Notes: generated from the sequence alone by a model not told the origin. 44,826 nt of DNA from Brevibacterium mcbrellneri ATCC 49030 (GCF_000178455.1 NZ_ADNU01000085.1:1-44826), one strand, 5' to 3'; positions 17,293 to 27,025 are shown, counted from the stretch's first letter. Translations and numbers: made by a program.

Positions 17293-17661
17293 ATGGGAAA
17301 CATGGAAATTCTGCGTAGCATTTTGCTTATTTTGCACCTTGTCGGCATGGCCATCATCGTTGGTGGTTACTTTACTTATATGCGTTCACCGCGCGTCGAG
17401 GCAGGCATGTTGCACGCTTCCTTCCTGCAGTTGGTGACAGGTCTGGCTCTTGTGGGTATCCAAGAGGCGATGGGTGGGGCCAACCACATGAAGATCGGAA
17501 TCAAACTGGTCCTGGCAATTCTGGTCACAGTCTTTGCATTCATTGGCAACCGCAAGCAGAAGGCTCACGACCAAGCCGATGGACCACAGCCGTCCGCCAC
17601 AATGGCTCACCTGACCGGTGTGTTCGCAATCCTCGCGGTCATCGTTGCAGTAACGCTGTAA
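17293..17661 (+). CDS. Small integral membrane protein
   Basis: This 122-residue protein has about four hydrophobic helices (roughly residues 6-28, 40-58, 65-84 and 104-121). A basic loop (NRKQKAHDQ) lies between the third and fourth. I recognise it only as an actinobacterial conserved membrane protein of unknown function. The start could be ATG 17293 or ATG 17302; the second has GGGA 3 nt upstream, too close to be decisive. A strong hairpin follows the stop, so it is transcribed alone, divergent from tRNA-Gln. Confidence 0.75.
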   Translation: MGNMEILRSILLILHLVGMAIIVGGYFTYMRSPRVEAGMLHASFLQLVTGLALVGIQEAMGGANHMKIGIKLVLAILVTVFAFIGNRKQKAHDQADGPQPSATMAHLTGVFAILAVIVAVTL

Positions 17662-17676
17662 CAGCCTGCGTTTTAA

Positions 17677-17706
17677 CGAGCGACACCCGCGCGGTGTCGC
17701 TCGTTT
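17677..17706 (+). terminator. Terminator after the small membrane protein
   Basis: CGAGCGACACC (17677-17687) pairs perfectly with 17693-17703 around CGCGC, followed by TTT. Confidence 0.75.
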
Positions 17707-17742
17707 GTGTATCAGCTCCCAGTCGCTTAAAAGTAAAACATC

Positions 17743-20052
17743 ATGAATTTTGACTTCCTTGATTCGCAATCCGATTCACAACCCGAAGAACCTGTAGCGC
17801 ACATCGCACCACACCAGGACGAACTTTTGGAGGGCCTCAACCCTCAGCAGCGACAGGCTGTGATGCATTCAGGTTCGGCGTTGTTGATCGTCGCAGGTGC
17901 TGGGTCAGGAAAAACGACCGTTCTCACACGACGGATTGCCCACATCTTGGCGACTGGCCAGGCCCACCCCGGGCAGATTCTTGCGATCACATTCACTAAC
18001 AAAGCTGCTCGTGAAATGCTCGATCGTGTCACCTCCCTGGTGGGTGAACGGGCGCGTGGCATGTGGATCTCTACGTTCCACTCTGCCTGTGTGCGCATTC
18101 TGCGGCGAGAGGCGCGGGATCGCACTTCGAACTTTTCCATCTACGACGCGCAAGACTCTTTACGGCTCATTACGCAGGTGACAAAAGAGCTTGACCTCGA
18201 CCCTAAAAAATTCGCTCCCAAAACGCTGCGGAACCGTATTTCGAACCTCAAGAACGAATGTGTGACCGCGTCAGAGTTCGAAGCCACAGCTCAGGAAAAC
18301 AACCCGCTAGAGCAAGCGACTGCGCGGGTGTACAGCCGGTATCAAGAACGTTTGGCAGTAGCTAACGCGTACGACTTTGACGACCTCATCATGGAAACCG
18401 TGCGGTTGCTTACGCACAATCCCGAAATCGCGCGCAACTATCGTGCACGCTTCACGCACATTTTCGTCGACGAGTATCAAGACACGAACCCGGCTCAATA
18501 TGCTCTGATCCGGGTCTTAGCGGGCGCGGACCTGCCTGAGCCCACTGGCCAGCTCACCGTCGTAGGTGACGCTGACCAGTCGATCTACGCGTTTCGAGGC
18601 GCCACTGTTCGCAACATTGTGGAGTTTGAAAAAGACTTCCCGCACGCACAGACGATTGTTCTCGAGCAGAACTACAGGTCCACCCAAAACATTCTTTCAG
18701 CTGCCAACGCGGTCATCCGGAACAACGACGACCGTCGCGACAAGAACCTGTGGACAGACCAAGGAAGCGGCGAAAAAGTGGTGGGATGGGTCGCTTCTAC
18801 TGAGCACGCAGAAGCGCAGTTCATCGTCGACACGATCGACGAACTCATGGACGAATCAGACCTCACGTACGGCGACTTCGCCGTTTTTTATCGCACCAAC
18901 GCTCAATCACGGGCCATTGAAGATGCCCTGGTGAGGGCAGGCCTTCCGTACAAAGTGGTTGGTGGAACCCGCTTCTATGAGCGCAAGGAAATCAAAGACG
19001 TTCTGGCCTATGCCCACGTTTTGTCCAACCCGTCAGACGACGTGAATTTGCGCCGTATTCTCAACGTGCCCAAGCGTGGAATTGGTGACCGCGGCGAAGC
19101 CTTTATTGCGGCACTTGCAAACCGCGAACGCATCAGTTTCTATGATGCTCTCCTCCGGGCTGAAGAAGCCCCCGGAATGACAAAACGAACACTGGGGCCA
19201 CTCCAGACCTTTGCCAAACTCTTGAGCGATCTCCTCGAAGCGTCCCAGGGCGCGCAGCCGTCGCGCGTCCTTGAAGCGATCATGGAGCAGACCGGCTACT
19301 TAGACGGGCTGAACCGCAGTACCGACCCTCAGGACGAATCGCGGGTGGACAACCTCGCGGAGTTGGTTGCGGTTGCGGAGGACTTCCAGCACACACAACC
19401 GGAAGCTACGCTCAACGACTTTCTCGAACGCGTCTCACTGACCGCAGATGCCGATTCTGTCCCCGACTCTCAAGCCGGCGAAATCACTCTCATGACGTTG
19501 CACACCGCTAAGGGCCTGGAGTTCCCCGTGGTGTTCCTCACAGGCTTGGAGGATGGCACGTTCCCGCACCAGCGCTCGTTTACCAGCGCTACGGAACTGG
19601 CGGAAGAACGTCGGTTGGCTTATGTGGGTCTCACGCGCGCAATGCAACGCCTCTTTCTGTCCCGCTCAGAAACCCGCTCCATGTGGGGCCAGTCGTCCTA
19701 TAACCCGCCCAGTAGGTTCCTTCAAGAGATCCCAGAGGAGCTGATCGATTGGAAGTCGACCGGCTCGGTCACCGCGCCTGTTGCAAGCTCAGCCAACCGT
19801 TCGCTGTCAGCCGGCCGGTACACCTCGGGAGGGCGTACGGCGGCTTCCGTAGGAAGGTCCGGTTCGCGGATCCGGCCGCAAAGGGAGGTTCCCGAGGTCG
19901 CAGTTGGAGATACTCTCTCCCACGACTCCTTTGGTTTGGGTACTGTCGTCGAGGTGACAGGTTCGGGCGATAAAACCGTTGCGCACGTGGACTTTGGTTC
20001 AGAAGGGACCAAACGGTTGCTCATGCGCTACGCGCCCGTGCAAAAGCTGTAA
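17743..20052 (+). CDS. pcrA: UvrD/PcrA-type ATP-dependent DNA helicase
   Basis: This 769-residue SF1A 3'-5' helicase acts in repair and replication. Motif Q (LNPQQRQAV) precedes Walker A (AGAGSGKT, residues 51-58). ITFTNKAAREM is motif Ia, VDEYQDTN is Walker B, and GDADQSIYAFRGA is motif III. EQNYRSTQ and the late LMTLHTAKGLEFPVVFLTGLEDGTFPH and RRLAYVGLTRA segments complete the set. The last 80 residues form a linker and a Tudor-like beta-module typical of PcrA C-termini, which contacts RNA polymerase. The ATG has no strong ribosome-binding site. Confidence 0.96.
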   Translation: MNFDFLDSQSDSQPEEPVAHIAPHQDELLEGLNPQQRQAVMHSGSALLIVAGAGSGKTTVLTRRIAHILATGQAHPGQILAITFTNKAAREMLDRVTSLVGERARGMWISTFHSACVRILRREARDRTSNFSIYDAQDSLRLITQVTKELDLDPKKFAPKTLRNRISNLKNECVTASEFEATAQENNPLEQATARVYSRYQERLAVANAYDFDDLIMETVRLLTHNPEIARNYRARFTHIFVDEYQDTNPAQYALIRVLAGADLPEPTGQLTVVGDADQSIYAFRGATVRNIVEFEKDFPHAQTIVLEQNYRSTQNILSAANAVIRNNDDRRDKNLWTDQGSGEKVVGWVASTEHAEAQFIVDTIDELMDESDLTYGDFAVFYRTNAQSRAIEDALVRAGLPYKVVGGTRFYERKEIKDVLAYAHVLSNPSDDVNLRRILNVPKRGIGDRGEAFIAALANRERISFYDALLRAEEAPGMTKRTLGPLQTFAKLLSDLLEASQGAQPSRVLEAIMEQTGYLDGLNRSTDPQDESRVDNLAELVAVAEDFQHTQPEATLNDFLERVSLTADADSVPDSQAGEITLMTLHTAKGLEFPVVFLTGLEDGTFPHQRSFTSATELAEERRLAYVGLTRAMQRLFLSRSETRSMWGQSSYNPPSRFLQEIPEELIDWKSTGSVTAPVASSANRSLSAGRYTSGGRTAASVGRSGSRIRPQREVPEVAVGDTLSHDSFGLGTVVEVTGSGDKTVAHVDFGSEGTKRLLMRYAPVQKL

Positions 20053-20067
20053 GACTCCAGACACCAC

Positions 20068-20102
20068 AAAAAGGGGCGGGAGCCTTTCGCTCCCACCCCT
20101 TT
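20068..20102. terminator. Bidirectional terminator between pcrA and the Rv0909-like gene
   Basis: A long stem (AAGGGG-x-GGGAGC against its complement) has one odd pair: C opposite A on the plus strand, U opposite G on the minus strand. The minus strand therefore pairs better and ends in five T; the plus strand ends in TTT. It lies between two convergent genes. Confidence 0.82.
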
Positions 20103-20119
20103 AATAAGAACGCGTGTCC

Positions 20120-20302
20120 TTACTCGTTGCCTAGGTGGCCGTCAGCGGCGTCGCGACCCTGGTTAACCTGGTCTTCGAACTTGCCTCCGGTCTTGTCGTT
20201 AGCGAAGTCAGCACCCTTGTCGAGTACGTCGTCAGTAACGCCTTCAGCCTGTTCGCTCTTAACTGCGTCCTTTGCCTTGTCTGCGAAGTCTCCGAGTCCC
20301 AT
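20120..20302 (-). CDS. Rv0909-family (MT0933-like) putative antitoxin
   Basis: A 60-residue, very hydrophilic protein starts at ATG 20302 with GAGGAGG 4 nt upstream. The open frame extends further but only this start has a ribosome-binding site. The pattern DKGADFANDKTGGKFEDQ followed by DAADGHLG matches the MT0933-type family, annotated as antitoxins from the M. tuberculosis Rv0909/Rv0910 pair. No toxin gene is adjacent: a terminator follows, and the upstream gene on this strand is an acyl-CoA dehydrogenase. It may instead be a CsbD-like stress protein. The 142-nt upstream gap probably holds its promoter. Confidence 0.75.
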   Translation of the reverse strand: MGLGDFADKAKDAVKSEQAEGVTDDVLDKGADFANDKTGGKFEDQVNQGRDAADGHLGNE

Positions 20303-20444
20303 TAGTCCTCCTCGTGTTACGTGAACAGTTGCGATCAGCAACCTGTGATTAACGTTTCCACTCAGTAGCTTGTGAAACAACCGCCCATCGACGAAATGCA
20401 GGGATTCTCACGCGACGTTCAGGTTCTCTTCGCTGTTCATTCAG

Positions 20445-21578
20445 TTAGCGTGTGAGCTGGCGCCCAATGATCGTGCGCTGGATCTCCGACGATCCTTCGT
20501 AAATCCGGAAGATACGGACGTCACGAGCGTAACGCTCAAGGGGGAAGTCCCTGGTGAAGCCATAACCACCGTGGATCTGCAGAGCTTCGTCCGTGATGAA
20601 CGCGGCCGCTTCAGATGCCACCAGTTTCGCTGTAGCCGACTTGATAGTGAAGTCTTCACCCGTGTCACGCGAGTGAGCAGCGTCCATGGTCACAAGGAAC
20701 GCCTGCTGATAACGCGCGTGAATGTCGGCGAGCTTAAACGCGATCGCCTGCAAAGCCGCAATTGGTTTGCCGTTGATGTGGCGAGTCTTGGACCATGCAA
20801 CAGCGTGCTCCATTGCCTTGCGCGAAATCCCGATACTCATCGCGGCAACTTCGATACGACCTCGGTCTAGAACCTTCATAGCCGTCTTGAAGCCCTGGCC
20901 TTCTTCACCCAGAAGGGCATCTGCGGGCAGTTCGCAGTCAAAGGAGATTTCATACACGGGTGAGCCACGCAGCCCCATAGTCTTTTCGTGACCACCCACG
21001 ACGATTCCTTCGACCTTGGCGGTGTCGACCAAGAAAGCCGAGATGCCACGGTGACCGGCTTCGGGGTCAGTAATTGCGTACACAACAACGAAGTCTGCGA
21101 ACCCGGCGTTTGTAATGAAGTGTTTGGTTCCCTTGAGGTGCCAGCCGTTTTCGGTGCGCACGGCTTTTGTGCTCATTTCCGCTGGGTTGGAACCTGCACC
21201 TGGCTCAGTGAGACCAAACGCACCAATGACTTCACCGCTGGCAGCGCGTGGCAGGTACGCCTTCTTCTGTTCCTCGGTTCCACCGATCAGCACGGAGTCG
21301 GTGGCCAGGTAGTGAGCGGTAACAATTGAAGCCGTCGATCCGCATCCGCCGGCAACAGCGGCGACCATGTGCGTCATTGCGACAGAACTGATTCCTGGGC
21401 CACCGTACTCTTCTGGCAGGTTGAGTCCCATGACGCCCATGTTCGCGAGCGCCTTGATGACCTCGTGAGGAATCTCTTCAGATTCGTCGGTTTGCGCGGC
21501 CTGGGGTTCCAGAACTTCGTTCGACAGCTCCTCGACGGCGTCGATGAGCATCTTTTCGTCGTCAGATACACCAAACAT
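20445..21578 (-). CDS. Acyl-CoA dehydrogenase
   Basis: This 377-residue flavoenzyme introduces a double bond into acyl-CoA. The FAD-binding segment AFGLTEPGAGSNPAEM and the middle strand KGTKHFITNAGFADFVVV are present. So are the C-terminal IHGGYGFTRDFPLERYARD and the IYEGSSEIQR motif, which carries the catalytic Glu of the short- and medium-chain family. The start is ATG 21578 with AGGAGG 6 nt upstream; an open frame runs 26 codons further but has no such site. It follows the CoA-transferase gene by 10 nt. A catabolic pair for an organic acid is likely; the substrate is unknown. Confidence 0.93.
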   Translation of the reverse strand: MFGVSDDEKMLIDAVEELSNEVLEPQAAQTDESEEIPHEVIKALANMGVMGLNLPEEYGGPGISSVAMTHMVAAVAGGCGSTASIVTAHYLATDSVLIGGTEEQKKAYLPRAASGEVIGAFGLTEPGAGSNPAEMSTKAVRTENGWHLKGTKHFITNAGFADFVVVYAITDPEAGHRGISAFLVDTAKVEGIVVGGHEKTMGLRGSPVYEISFDCELPADALLGEEGQGFKTAMKVLDRGRIEVAAMSIGISRKAMEHAVAWSKTRHINGKPIAALQAIAFKLADIHARYQQAFLVTMDAAHSRDTGEDFTIKSATAKLVASEAAAFITDEALQIHGGYGFTRDFPLERYARDVRIFRIYEGSSEIQRTIIGRQLTR

Positions 21579-21588
21579 GTGCTTCCTC

Positions 21589-22707
21589 CTAGATTTCGTC
21601 GTTGTGTTCGCCCAGACGGGGAACCGGCAGTTCGGCGGCTGGTCGCTCGCCGTCAAAGAGCAGTGGGTGTCCCGCGTAGCGGTGCCCTGTACGTTCGTCA
21701 GTGCGGATGAGGTCCCGTTCCCGGCCGAGGTCGGATTCGAGGCTCTGCTTCAAGTCCAGTACCGCTGAGCACGGTATTCCGTTGGATCCGAGCAGTTCAA
21801 GCGCCGAATCTACGGTGTGGGAGCCCAGTGCTGCTTCGATTTCGGTGCGGAGCTCTTCTTCGTTCGCTTTCCGCTTAGGGTCCGTCAGAAAACGCTCGTC
21901 AGTTGCGAGCTCAGGGCGTTCAAGGGTTTCAGCGAGGTGGGCAAACAGGCGATCGTTTGCAACCGCAATAACAATGAGCCCGTCGGACACCTGGTAGGTG
22001 TCAAAAGGTGCAGTGACGGGGTGTGCGTTCCCGGAAGGAACCGGCGCTTCACCTGTCGAGTCGTACACTGCAACGTTGGTGGGTTGCATCGAAACGAGCA
22101 CATCGTACATGGGAATGTCGACGTGGCTACCTTCGCCGGTGACCTTTTGCTTGTACAGAGCAGCCGCAATCCCAAAGGCCGCGAGGTTTCCGGCGGCGAC
22201 GTCGGCAATGGACTCGCCTACACGAGTAGGTCCGCTTTCAGCTGTTCCCGTGGCGGCCATGAGGCCACTTCGCGCTTGAACCACGGTGTCATACGCTGGG
22301 CTCTTTGCGAAACTACCGGCCTGCCCATAGCCAGAAATAGATGCGTACACCAGTTCAGGGCGCTTAGCGCGCAACTGTTCAGCTGAAATACCCAACTTCT
22401 GGGCCACTCCGGGGCGAAAATTTTCAACAACAACGTCGGCACGCTCTAGAAGAGTGTCCAAACGCGCACGGTCTTCATCGGATTTCAGGTCGATTTCGAC
22501 CGACTTCTTTCCGCGGTTGAGACCGGAGAAGTAAACGCTCTCTCCATCTTTAAACGGGCCCAAGTGTCGCGCGTCATCGCCTACACCGGGGATTTCAATC
22601 TTGATGACTTCAGCACCTAGATCAGCAAACATCGCGGTCGCGTAGGGACCGGCAAGCACTCGTGAGAAATCTACGATTGTGACGCCAGAAAACGGTGAAT
22701 GTGACAT
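21589..22707 (-). CDS. Class III (CaiB/BaiF) CoA-transferase
   Basis: This 372-residue protein is of the interlocked-ring CoA-transferase family, which moves CoA between carboxylic acids. The N-terminal DFSRVLAGPYATAMFADLGA and NRGKKS motifs are typical. Asp169 (ESIADVAAG) aligns with the catalytic aspartate of formyl-CoA transferase. The middle part contains GEGSHVDIPMYD. The ATG start leads a two-gene unit with the acyl-CoA dehydrogenase. The substrate pair cannot be predicted; carnitine, formyl, succinyl and others all occur in this family. Confidence 0.92.
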   Translation of the reverse strand: MSHSPFSGVTIVDFSRVLAGPYATAMFADLGAEVIKIEIPGVGDDARHLGPFKDGESVYFSGLNRGKKSVEIDLKSDEDRARLDTLLERADVVVENFRPGVAQKLGISAEQLRAKRPELVYASISGYGQAGSFAKSPAYDTVVQARSGLMAATGTAESGPTRVGESIADVAAGNLAAFGIAAALYKQKVTGEGSHVDIPMYDVLVSMQPTNVAVYDSTGEAPVPSGNAHPVTAPFDTYQVSDGLIVIAVANDRLFAHLAETLERPELATDERFLTDPKRKANEEELRTEIEAALGSHTVDSALELLGSNGIPCSAVLDLKQSLESDLGRERDLIRTDERTGHRYAGHPLLFDGERPAAELPVPRLGEHNDEI

Positions 22708-22784
22708 ACATCAATTGTCCCAGCCTGGGCTTGAACATTCAGTTTCTCCCGCACACCAGTGTCCAGCTAGTCGGACAAAATAAC

Positions 22785-23009
22785 CTACACTCCAGGGACT
22801 GTAAGCGCGAGTGTCAACACCACACCAGCCAGAATCATCAGCGTGGTCACATCGGCAATCATGCTACGGTTACTCCACCACGCGTTCCACGGACTCAAGC
22901 GCACGAACGCCAGGCTTACCAGGCAGATTGCTAAACAGACCGCCATATAGAGCACACTCACAAATGCCAGTGCGCAGGCCGTGAGAATCCACAGAAGGGT
23001 CACCAACAA
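22785..23009 (-). CDS. DUF3017 membrane protein
   Basis: A 74-residue membrane protein of DUF3017, a family that follows purH in related genomes. It has three hydrophobic helices, and the segment NRSMIADVTTLMILAGVVL fits the conserved C-terminal part. The start is uncertain. TTG 23009 or GTG 23003 would cut into the first helix. The frame stays open upstream, through a basic stretch (KRWIVWKRRFSNPTGRDWA), to the end of purH, with no ATG, GTG or other TTG. An ATT at 23120, inside the purH end, would give 111 residues and the basic N-terminus expected of the family. Confidence 0.7.
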   Translation of the reverse strand: MLVTLLWILTACALAFVSVLYMAVCLAICLVSLAFVRLSPWNAWWSNRSMIADVTTLMILAGVVLTLALTVPGV

Positions 23010-23106
23010 GGCCCAGTCACGGCCGGTAGGGTTGGAAAACCTGCGTTTCCATACGATCCACCGTTTGGAAATCGGCCCGCGACCTCGTCGTTTCGTCCGA
23101 GTTCTT

Positions 23107-24639
23107 TTAGTGGAAAAAATGGCGAGTACCCGTCAAATAGAGCGTCAGACCGGCTTTGCGTGCAGCTTCGATCACTTCTTCGTCGCGAATCGACCCGCCA
23201 GGTTGCACCACCGCGCGAACCCCAGCTTCGATGAGCACTTCCAAACCGTCAGCGAACGGGAAGAAGGCGTCAGACGCCACAACAGATCCGCGCGCACGCT
23301 CTTCACCTGCACGCGATACTGCCAAACGAGCCGAATCAACCCGGTTGACCTGCCCCATTCCAATTCCCACGGAAGCACCGTCTTTTGCCAACAGAATTGC
23401 GTTGGATTTCACCGACCGAACCGCTCGCCATGCAAACACCAGATCGGCGAGTGTCGCATCATCAGCAGGTTCGCCAGTAGCCAACGTCCAGTTGTCTGGC
23501 TTGTCGCCTGGGGCCTGGTACACGTCACGTTCCTGAACCAAGATCCCACCGCTGATCGATCGGAACTCGGTTGGAGCAAACGACACATCCCCCAGTTCCA
23601 ACAGGCGGATATTCTTCTTTTTCTGCAAAACCTCAGCGGCACCTTCTTCGAAGGACGGAGCGGCAACGACCTCGGTGAAAATAGGTGCGATCTGCTCCGC
23701 AAGTGCCACCGTCACCGGCCGGTTTGTCGCAATGACCCCACCGAAAGCAGAAACCGAATCACACTCATGAGCACGTGTGTGAGCTTCTTCAATCGTGGAA
23801 CCCACCGCTACCCCACACGGGTTGGCATGCTTAATGATTGCCACAGCAGGTTCGTCGAAATCATATGCAGTGCGCACTGCGGCATCCGTGTCTTGGTAGT
23901 TGTTGTACGACATTTCTTTTCCGTGCAACTGCTTCGCAGATGCCAGTCCCCCACCGGTTGCGTACACGCGCGCTTCCTGGTGCGGGTTCTCGCCGTACCG
24001 CAAACTGGATTTCAACTGCCCCGTAGCCCCAAAGAACTCCGGGGTCTCGCTGTGTGATGCAAACCACGACGCGACTGCAACGTCATACGCCGCGGTGTGT
24101 GCGAACGCTTTTGCCGCAAACGCCGTGCGATCCTCGAGTGTGAAACCGCCACCCTGCACAGCTTCGACAACAGAAGAGTAGTCAACGGGGTCGACCACGA
24201 TCGCGACGGAGGCGTGGTTCTTCGCAGCGGCCCGCACCATGGAAGGGCCACCAATATCGATCTTTTCAATGCAGTCGTCATACCCTGCACCGGAGGCAAC
24301 CGTTTCGCTAAACGGGTAGAGGTTCACCACAACCAGGTCAAACGCTTCGATGTTCAGGTCTGCCAATTGCGTCATGTGGTCGGGGTTGCGCGTGTCAGCA
24401 AGGATCCCCGCGTGGACACGCGGGTGAAGCGTTTTCACACGCCCGTCCAGACACTCAGGGAAGTTGGTGAGTTCTTCCACCTTGGTGACTGTGACGCCTG
24501 CCTGTGCGATCGTCGAGGCTGTTGAACCTGTCGAGACAATGTCGACTCCTGCAGATGCCAAGCTCTGAGCGAACTCTTCTAACCCGGTCTTGTCAAAAAC
24601 ACTGATGAGAGCACGGCGAATAGGGCGTTGTTCAGACAC
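23107..24639 (-). CDS. purH: Bifunctional AICAR formyltransferase / IMP cyclohydrolase
   Basis: This 510-residue enzyme performs the last two steps of IMP synthesis. The N-terminal MGS-like cyclohydrolase domain (about 1-195) shows [22 protein letters not shown] and [15 protein letters not shown]. The C-terminal transformylase domain shows [11 protein letters not shown], the catalytic KHANPCG, SAFGG and a SNAILLA segment. Its start overlaps the end of purN by 8 nt, so purN and purH are coupled. DUF3017 follows. I see no riboswitch in the upstream sequence. Confidence 0.97.
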   Translation of the reverse strand: MSEQRPIRRALISVFDKTGLEEFAQSLASAGVDIVSTGSTASTIAQAGVTVTKVEELTNFPECLDGRVKTLHPRVHAGILADTRNPDHMTQLADLNIEAFDLVVVNLYPFSETVASGAGYDDCIEKIDIGGPSMVRAAAKNHASVAIVVDPVDYSSVVEAVQGGGFTLEDRTAFAAKAFAHTAAYDVAVASWFASHSETPEFFGATGQLKSSLRYGENPHQEARVYATGGGLASAKQLHGKEMSYNNYQDTDAAVRTAYDFDEPAVAIIKHANPCGVAVGSTIEEAHTRAHECDSVSAFGGVIATNRPVTVALAEQIAPIFTEVVAAPSFEEGAAEVLQKKKNIRLLELGDVSFAPTEFRSISGGILVQERDVYQAPGDKPDNWTLATGEPADDATLADLVFAWRAVRSVKSNAILLAKDGASVGIGMGQVNRVDSARLAVSRAGEERARGSVVASDAFFPFADGLEVLIEAGVRAVVQPGGSIRDEEVIEAARKAGLTLYLTGTRHFFH

Positions 24640-25246
24640 GTGAGGACTCGCTTTCTGCTGGTGTGAGAGTGACGCGGCGCCCGTTGAGAGTCAACGTATG
24701 CGTCGCCAAATCGGATAGAAGTCGCACGAGTTGTGCCCGCTCGACTTCTTTAATTCTTTCGTGAAGGGTTTCTTCAGTATCAGTGGGGCGGATGTCAATA
24801 GGAAACTGACGAATAATGGGGCCCGTGTCCACGCCCTCATCGATGAGGTGGATAGTCGTACCCGTCACCTGGACTCCATGGGCCAGGGCATCGCGCACCG
24901 CGTGGGCGCCCGGAAAGCTTGGGAGAAGAGCAGGGTGCGTGTTGATGATTGTGCCTGCAAACCTTGAGACAAATTCTGGTCCTAGAATCCTCATCAGGCC
25001 GGCTGACACGATCCAGTCTGGTTGATAGCTCGCAACCGCATCAGCGAGTGCTCGGTTCCACTCCGCACGATCCGCATACGAGGAAAAATCCACACTAAAC
25101 GCATCGACGCCCGCCTGCTCAGCGCGTTGCAAAACCGGGGCGTCAGGAAGATCTGACCCCACCGCGACAACGTTGTAGGGCCCGGCAGCATCTAAAACCG
25201 CCTGGGTTAATGTCCCTGAACCAGAAGCCAACAGAAGAATACGCAC
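24632..25246 (-). CDS. purN: Phosphoribosylglycinamide formyltransferase
   Basis: This 204-residue enzyme transfers a formyl group from 10-formyl-THF to GAR in purine synthesis. The N-terminal [17 protein letters not shown] is the phosphate-binding loop. [32 protein letters not shown] and the catalytic Asp region [19 protein letters not shown] follow. Length is normal. It heads the purN-purH-DUF3017 unit, divergent from the small membrane protein gene at 25307. Confidence 0.96.
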   Translation of the reverse strand: MRILLLASGSGTLTQAVLDAAGPYNVVAVGSDLPDAPVLQRAEQAGVDAFSVDFSSYADRAEWNRALADAVASYQPDWIVSAGLMRILGPEFVSRFAGTIINTHPALLPSFPGAHAVRDALAHGVQVTGTTIHLIDEGVDTGPIIRQFPIDIRPTDTEETLHERIKEVERAQLVRLLSDLATHTLTLNGRRVTLTPAESESSRV

Positions 25247-25306
25247 GTCGCCATTCTATGCCTTGTAGTTCACCGCTTGGGTTCGTATGCCACACTTAGA
25301 CACGTG

Positions 25307-25741
25307 ATGCCTCCCAAGAATGAAACGACTGAAAACAACGCGATCGGACCCGATGAGAAAAAGCGCCGGCGCTTGGGCTACACATTTTTAGCTCTGTGTG
25401 CGCTTTCCTTCATGTTCTCGTTCTACCGCTTGCCGTTTTCCTTGCTCGCAGGCGTGTTTTCAATCGGTGCACTCATCTGGGGTATCCGCCTGTTCATCGC
25501 ATGTGTGAAGACTAAGGGTCCTGCCGCGATGCTCGTGTTTTCAGTCATCGGTGTGGTTGCCTCAGTGATGAGCATCCTAGCCGCCGCCGGAACGCTCGTC
25601 CTGTACCCCATACAAAAATCGCTCGAAGAATGCACAACCTCTGCCATCACTCAAGAGGCCAGCGTCGCATGCCAAACCGAATACAAAAAAGGTGTCGAGG
25701 AACTCTACGAGCAGATAACCGGACAGCCCCTACCCAGCTGA
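25307..25741 (+). CDS. Small DUF4190-like membrane protein
   Basis: A 144-residue protein has a charged N-terminus (KKRRR), then three or four hydrophobic helices (about 24-45, 47-67 and 75-100), then a hydrophilic tail with two Cys (ECTT and ACQT) that could form an extracytoplasmic disulfide. Start is ATG 25307; a GTG directly before it and a TTG ten codons upstream are alternatives, and none has a good ribosome-binding site. Function unknown; similarity to DUF4190 proteins is weak. Its 3' end overlaps the convergent DUF6350 gene by 12 nt. Confidence 0.65.
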   Translation: MPPKNETTENNAIGPDEKKRRRLGYTFLALCALSFMFSFYRLPFSLLAGVFSIGALIWGIRLFIACVKTKGPAAMLVFSVIGVVASVMSILAAAGTLVLYPIQKSLEECTTSAITQEASVACQTEYKKGVEELYEQITGQPLPS

Positions 25742-26917
25742 TTGAGGGTCCGAGCCCTGAGAAGTAGACGTTGAGACATAGAAGTCGCGCAGTTTTTTCA
25801 TCCCTAGGCCAATTCCAATCCCGGCAATAAGCCAAACGGCGCTTGCCACCACAAACGTCCACGGGACCACACCCAAAGCTTGCAAGCCTCCCGGACCGAT
25901 TCCACCGAAGAAAAACAGCGAAGTCAGCACCAAAGCAAAAAACGCTTGGGTACCTGCGACCACGGAATTCTGCACTGTCGCCATATCCGAAAACGCAATC
26001 ACCATCGCAACCGCAATAACGGGAACAGCTACCAACGCAATCCCTGCCGGATGCGGCGAGTGTGGAATGACCGAAAAAGTCGGAATGGCAGGCAGCGGAC
26101 CCTCAAACCCGGACATAGCTGAAGCGTGGATGTCACCACCCAACTGAAGCGGAAAACCTGTCACCCACGTCAGAGTCGCAGCCCACACGGTAGGCGCAAA
26201 CATCGCCTGCACAATACCGAGCCCAACAGCGGCAACCACTGGCGCGCTGTAAGAAGAAACGACCTCGGCGCCGGCGGAAAAATTCCTCCACACGGCAACC
26301 GCAAAAACAATGTGCGCGGCAATAACAAGAGCGAAAAGCAACCGCGCTACAAGCGCCACTGAACCGTCTACAGCATCACCCCACGCAAAGCTCAAACGGT
26401 CGTCGCACCAACGTGCTACATGCTCAGCACCTATACGGATGCCCCAAGCCGGGGCGATGACAAGAAGAATGATGCTACGGACAACAGCAGAGCCAGTAAT
26501 GGGGGCACCGCTGGCCACAAGCGCAACCGCAATGACAAGAAAAACGCTCAGTGACAGACCGGTCAGCCGTAACAGTTGAGTTTTCAGCAGGTCTTCGGAA
26601 GAAACACTGTCTTCTGCACGGAGTGACTTGCCAGCGCGATACATCTGCCACGCGATCACGAGCGAAAGCAACGTAGGAGGCAAGCTCAGAGCGAAATCAG
26701 CCTGTTCGAACGGGAACCCGAAAGCCGCTAACGCACCTCGAGTTGCCCAGTCAGGAATCGTGGCAATCGGCAACATTTTGGCCACCGCCACCAGCCACAT
26801 CACAAAAGACAAACCCAATGCGCTGAGAACAAAAACAACAAGGACACGGACGCCGGCCAGCGCACCGAGCCCCACAGGACGGGCAAACTCATTGAACGAT
26901 TGGGAAGTCTTTGGCAC
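25730..26917 (-). CDS. DUF6350 polytopic membrane protein
   Basis: A membrane protein of about 395 residues with eight or more predicted transmembrane helices and little polar sequence between them. Size, topology and its place beside purN/purH fit DUF6350, an actinobacterial family of unknown function. The start is put at GTG 26917, giving PKTSQSFNEFARPVG as the beginning; the frame stays open 12 codons further to a TTG. Neither has a convincing ribosome-binding site. A His- and Pro-rich loop (VIPHSPHPAG, near residue 290) is the only distinctive polar segment. Confidence 0.75.
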   Translation of the reverse strand: MPKTSQSFNEFARPVGLGALAGVRVLVVFVLSALGLSFVMWLVAVAKMLPIATIPDWATRGALAAFGFPFEQADFALSLPPTLLSLVIAWQMYRAGKSLRAEDSVSSEDLLKTQLLRLTGLSLSVFLVIAVALVASGAPITGSAVVRSIILLVIAPAWGIRIGAEHVARWCDDRLSFAWGDAVDGSVALVARLLFALVIAAHIVFAVAVWRNFSAGAEVVSSYSAPVVAAVGLGIVQAMFAPTVWAATLTWVTGFPLQLGGDIHASAMSGFEGPLPAIPTFSVIPHSPHPAGIALVAVPVIAVAMVIAFSDMATVQNSVVAGTQAFFALVLTSLFFFGGIGPGGLQALGVVPWTFVVASAVWLIAGIGIGLGMKKLRDFYVSTSTSQGSDPQSAG

Positions 26918-26997
26918 ACATACATCTTGCCGTCCCAGCAACGGGTGTTCCAATTAAGACACACCCGACATAGGGCCTGCGTGATACCTTGGAGACG

Positions 26998-27020
26998 GTA
27001 TATATAGACGTTTTGTGAGG
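26998..27020 (+). promoter_or_regulatory. -10 element and ribosome-binding site of the proline-rich protein gene
   Basis: A TATATATA run (26999-27006) provides a good -10, and TGAGGA lies about 5 nt before the ATG at 27026. I see no consensus -35. Confidence 0.45.
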
Positions 27021-27025
27021 ATTAT

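Noticed and set aside
23107..23129. Frameshift between purH and DUF3017
   Set aside because: purH ends in its normal RHFFH followed by TAA, and DUF3017 is a separate family. The open upstream frame concerns only the DUF3017 start.
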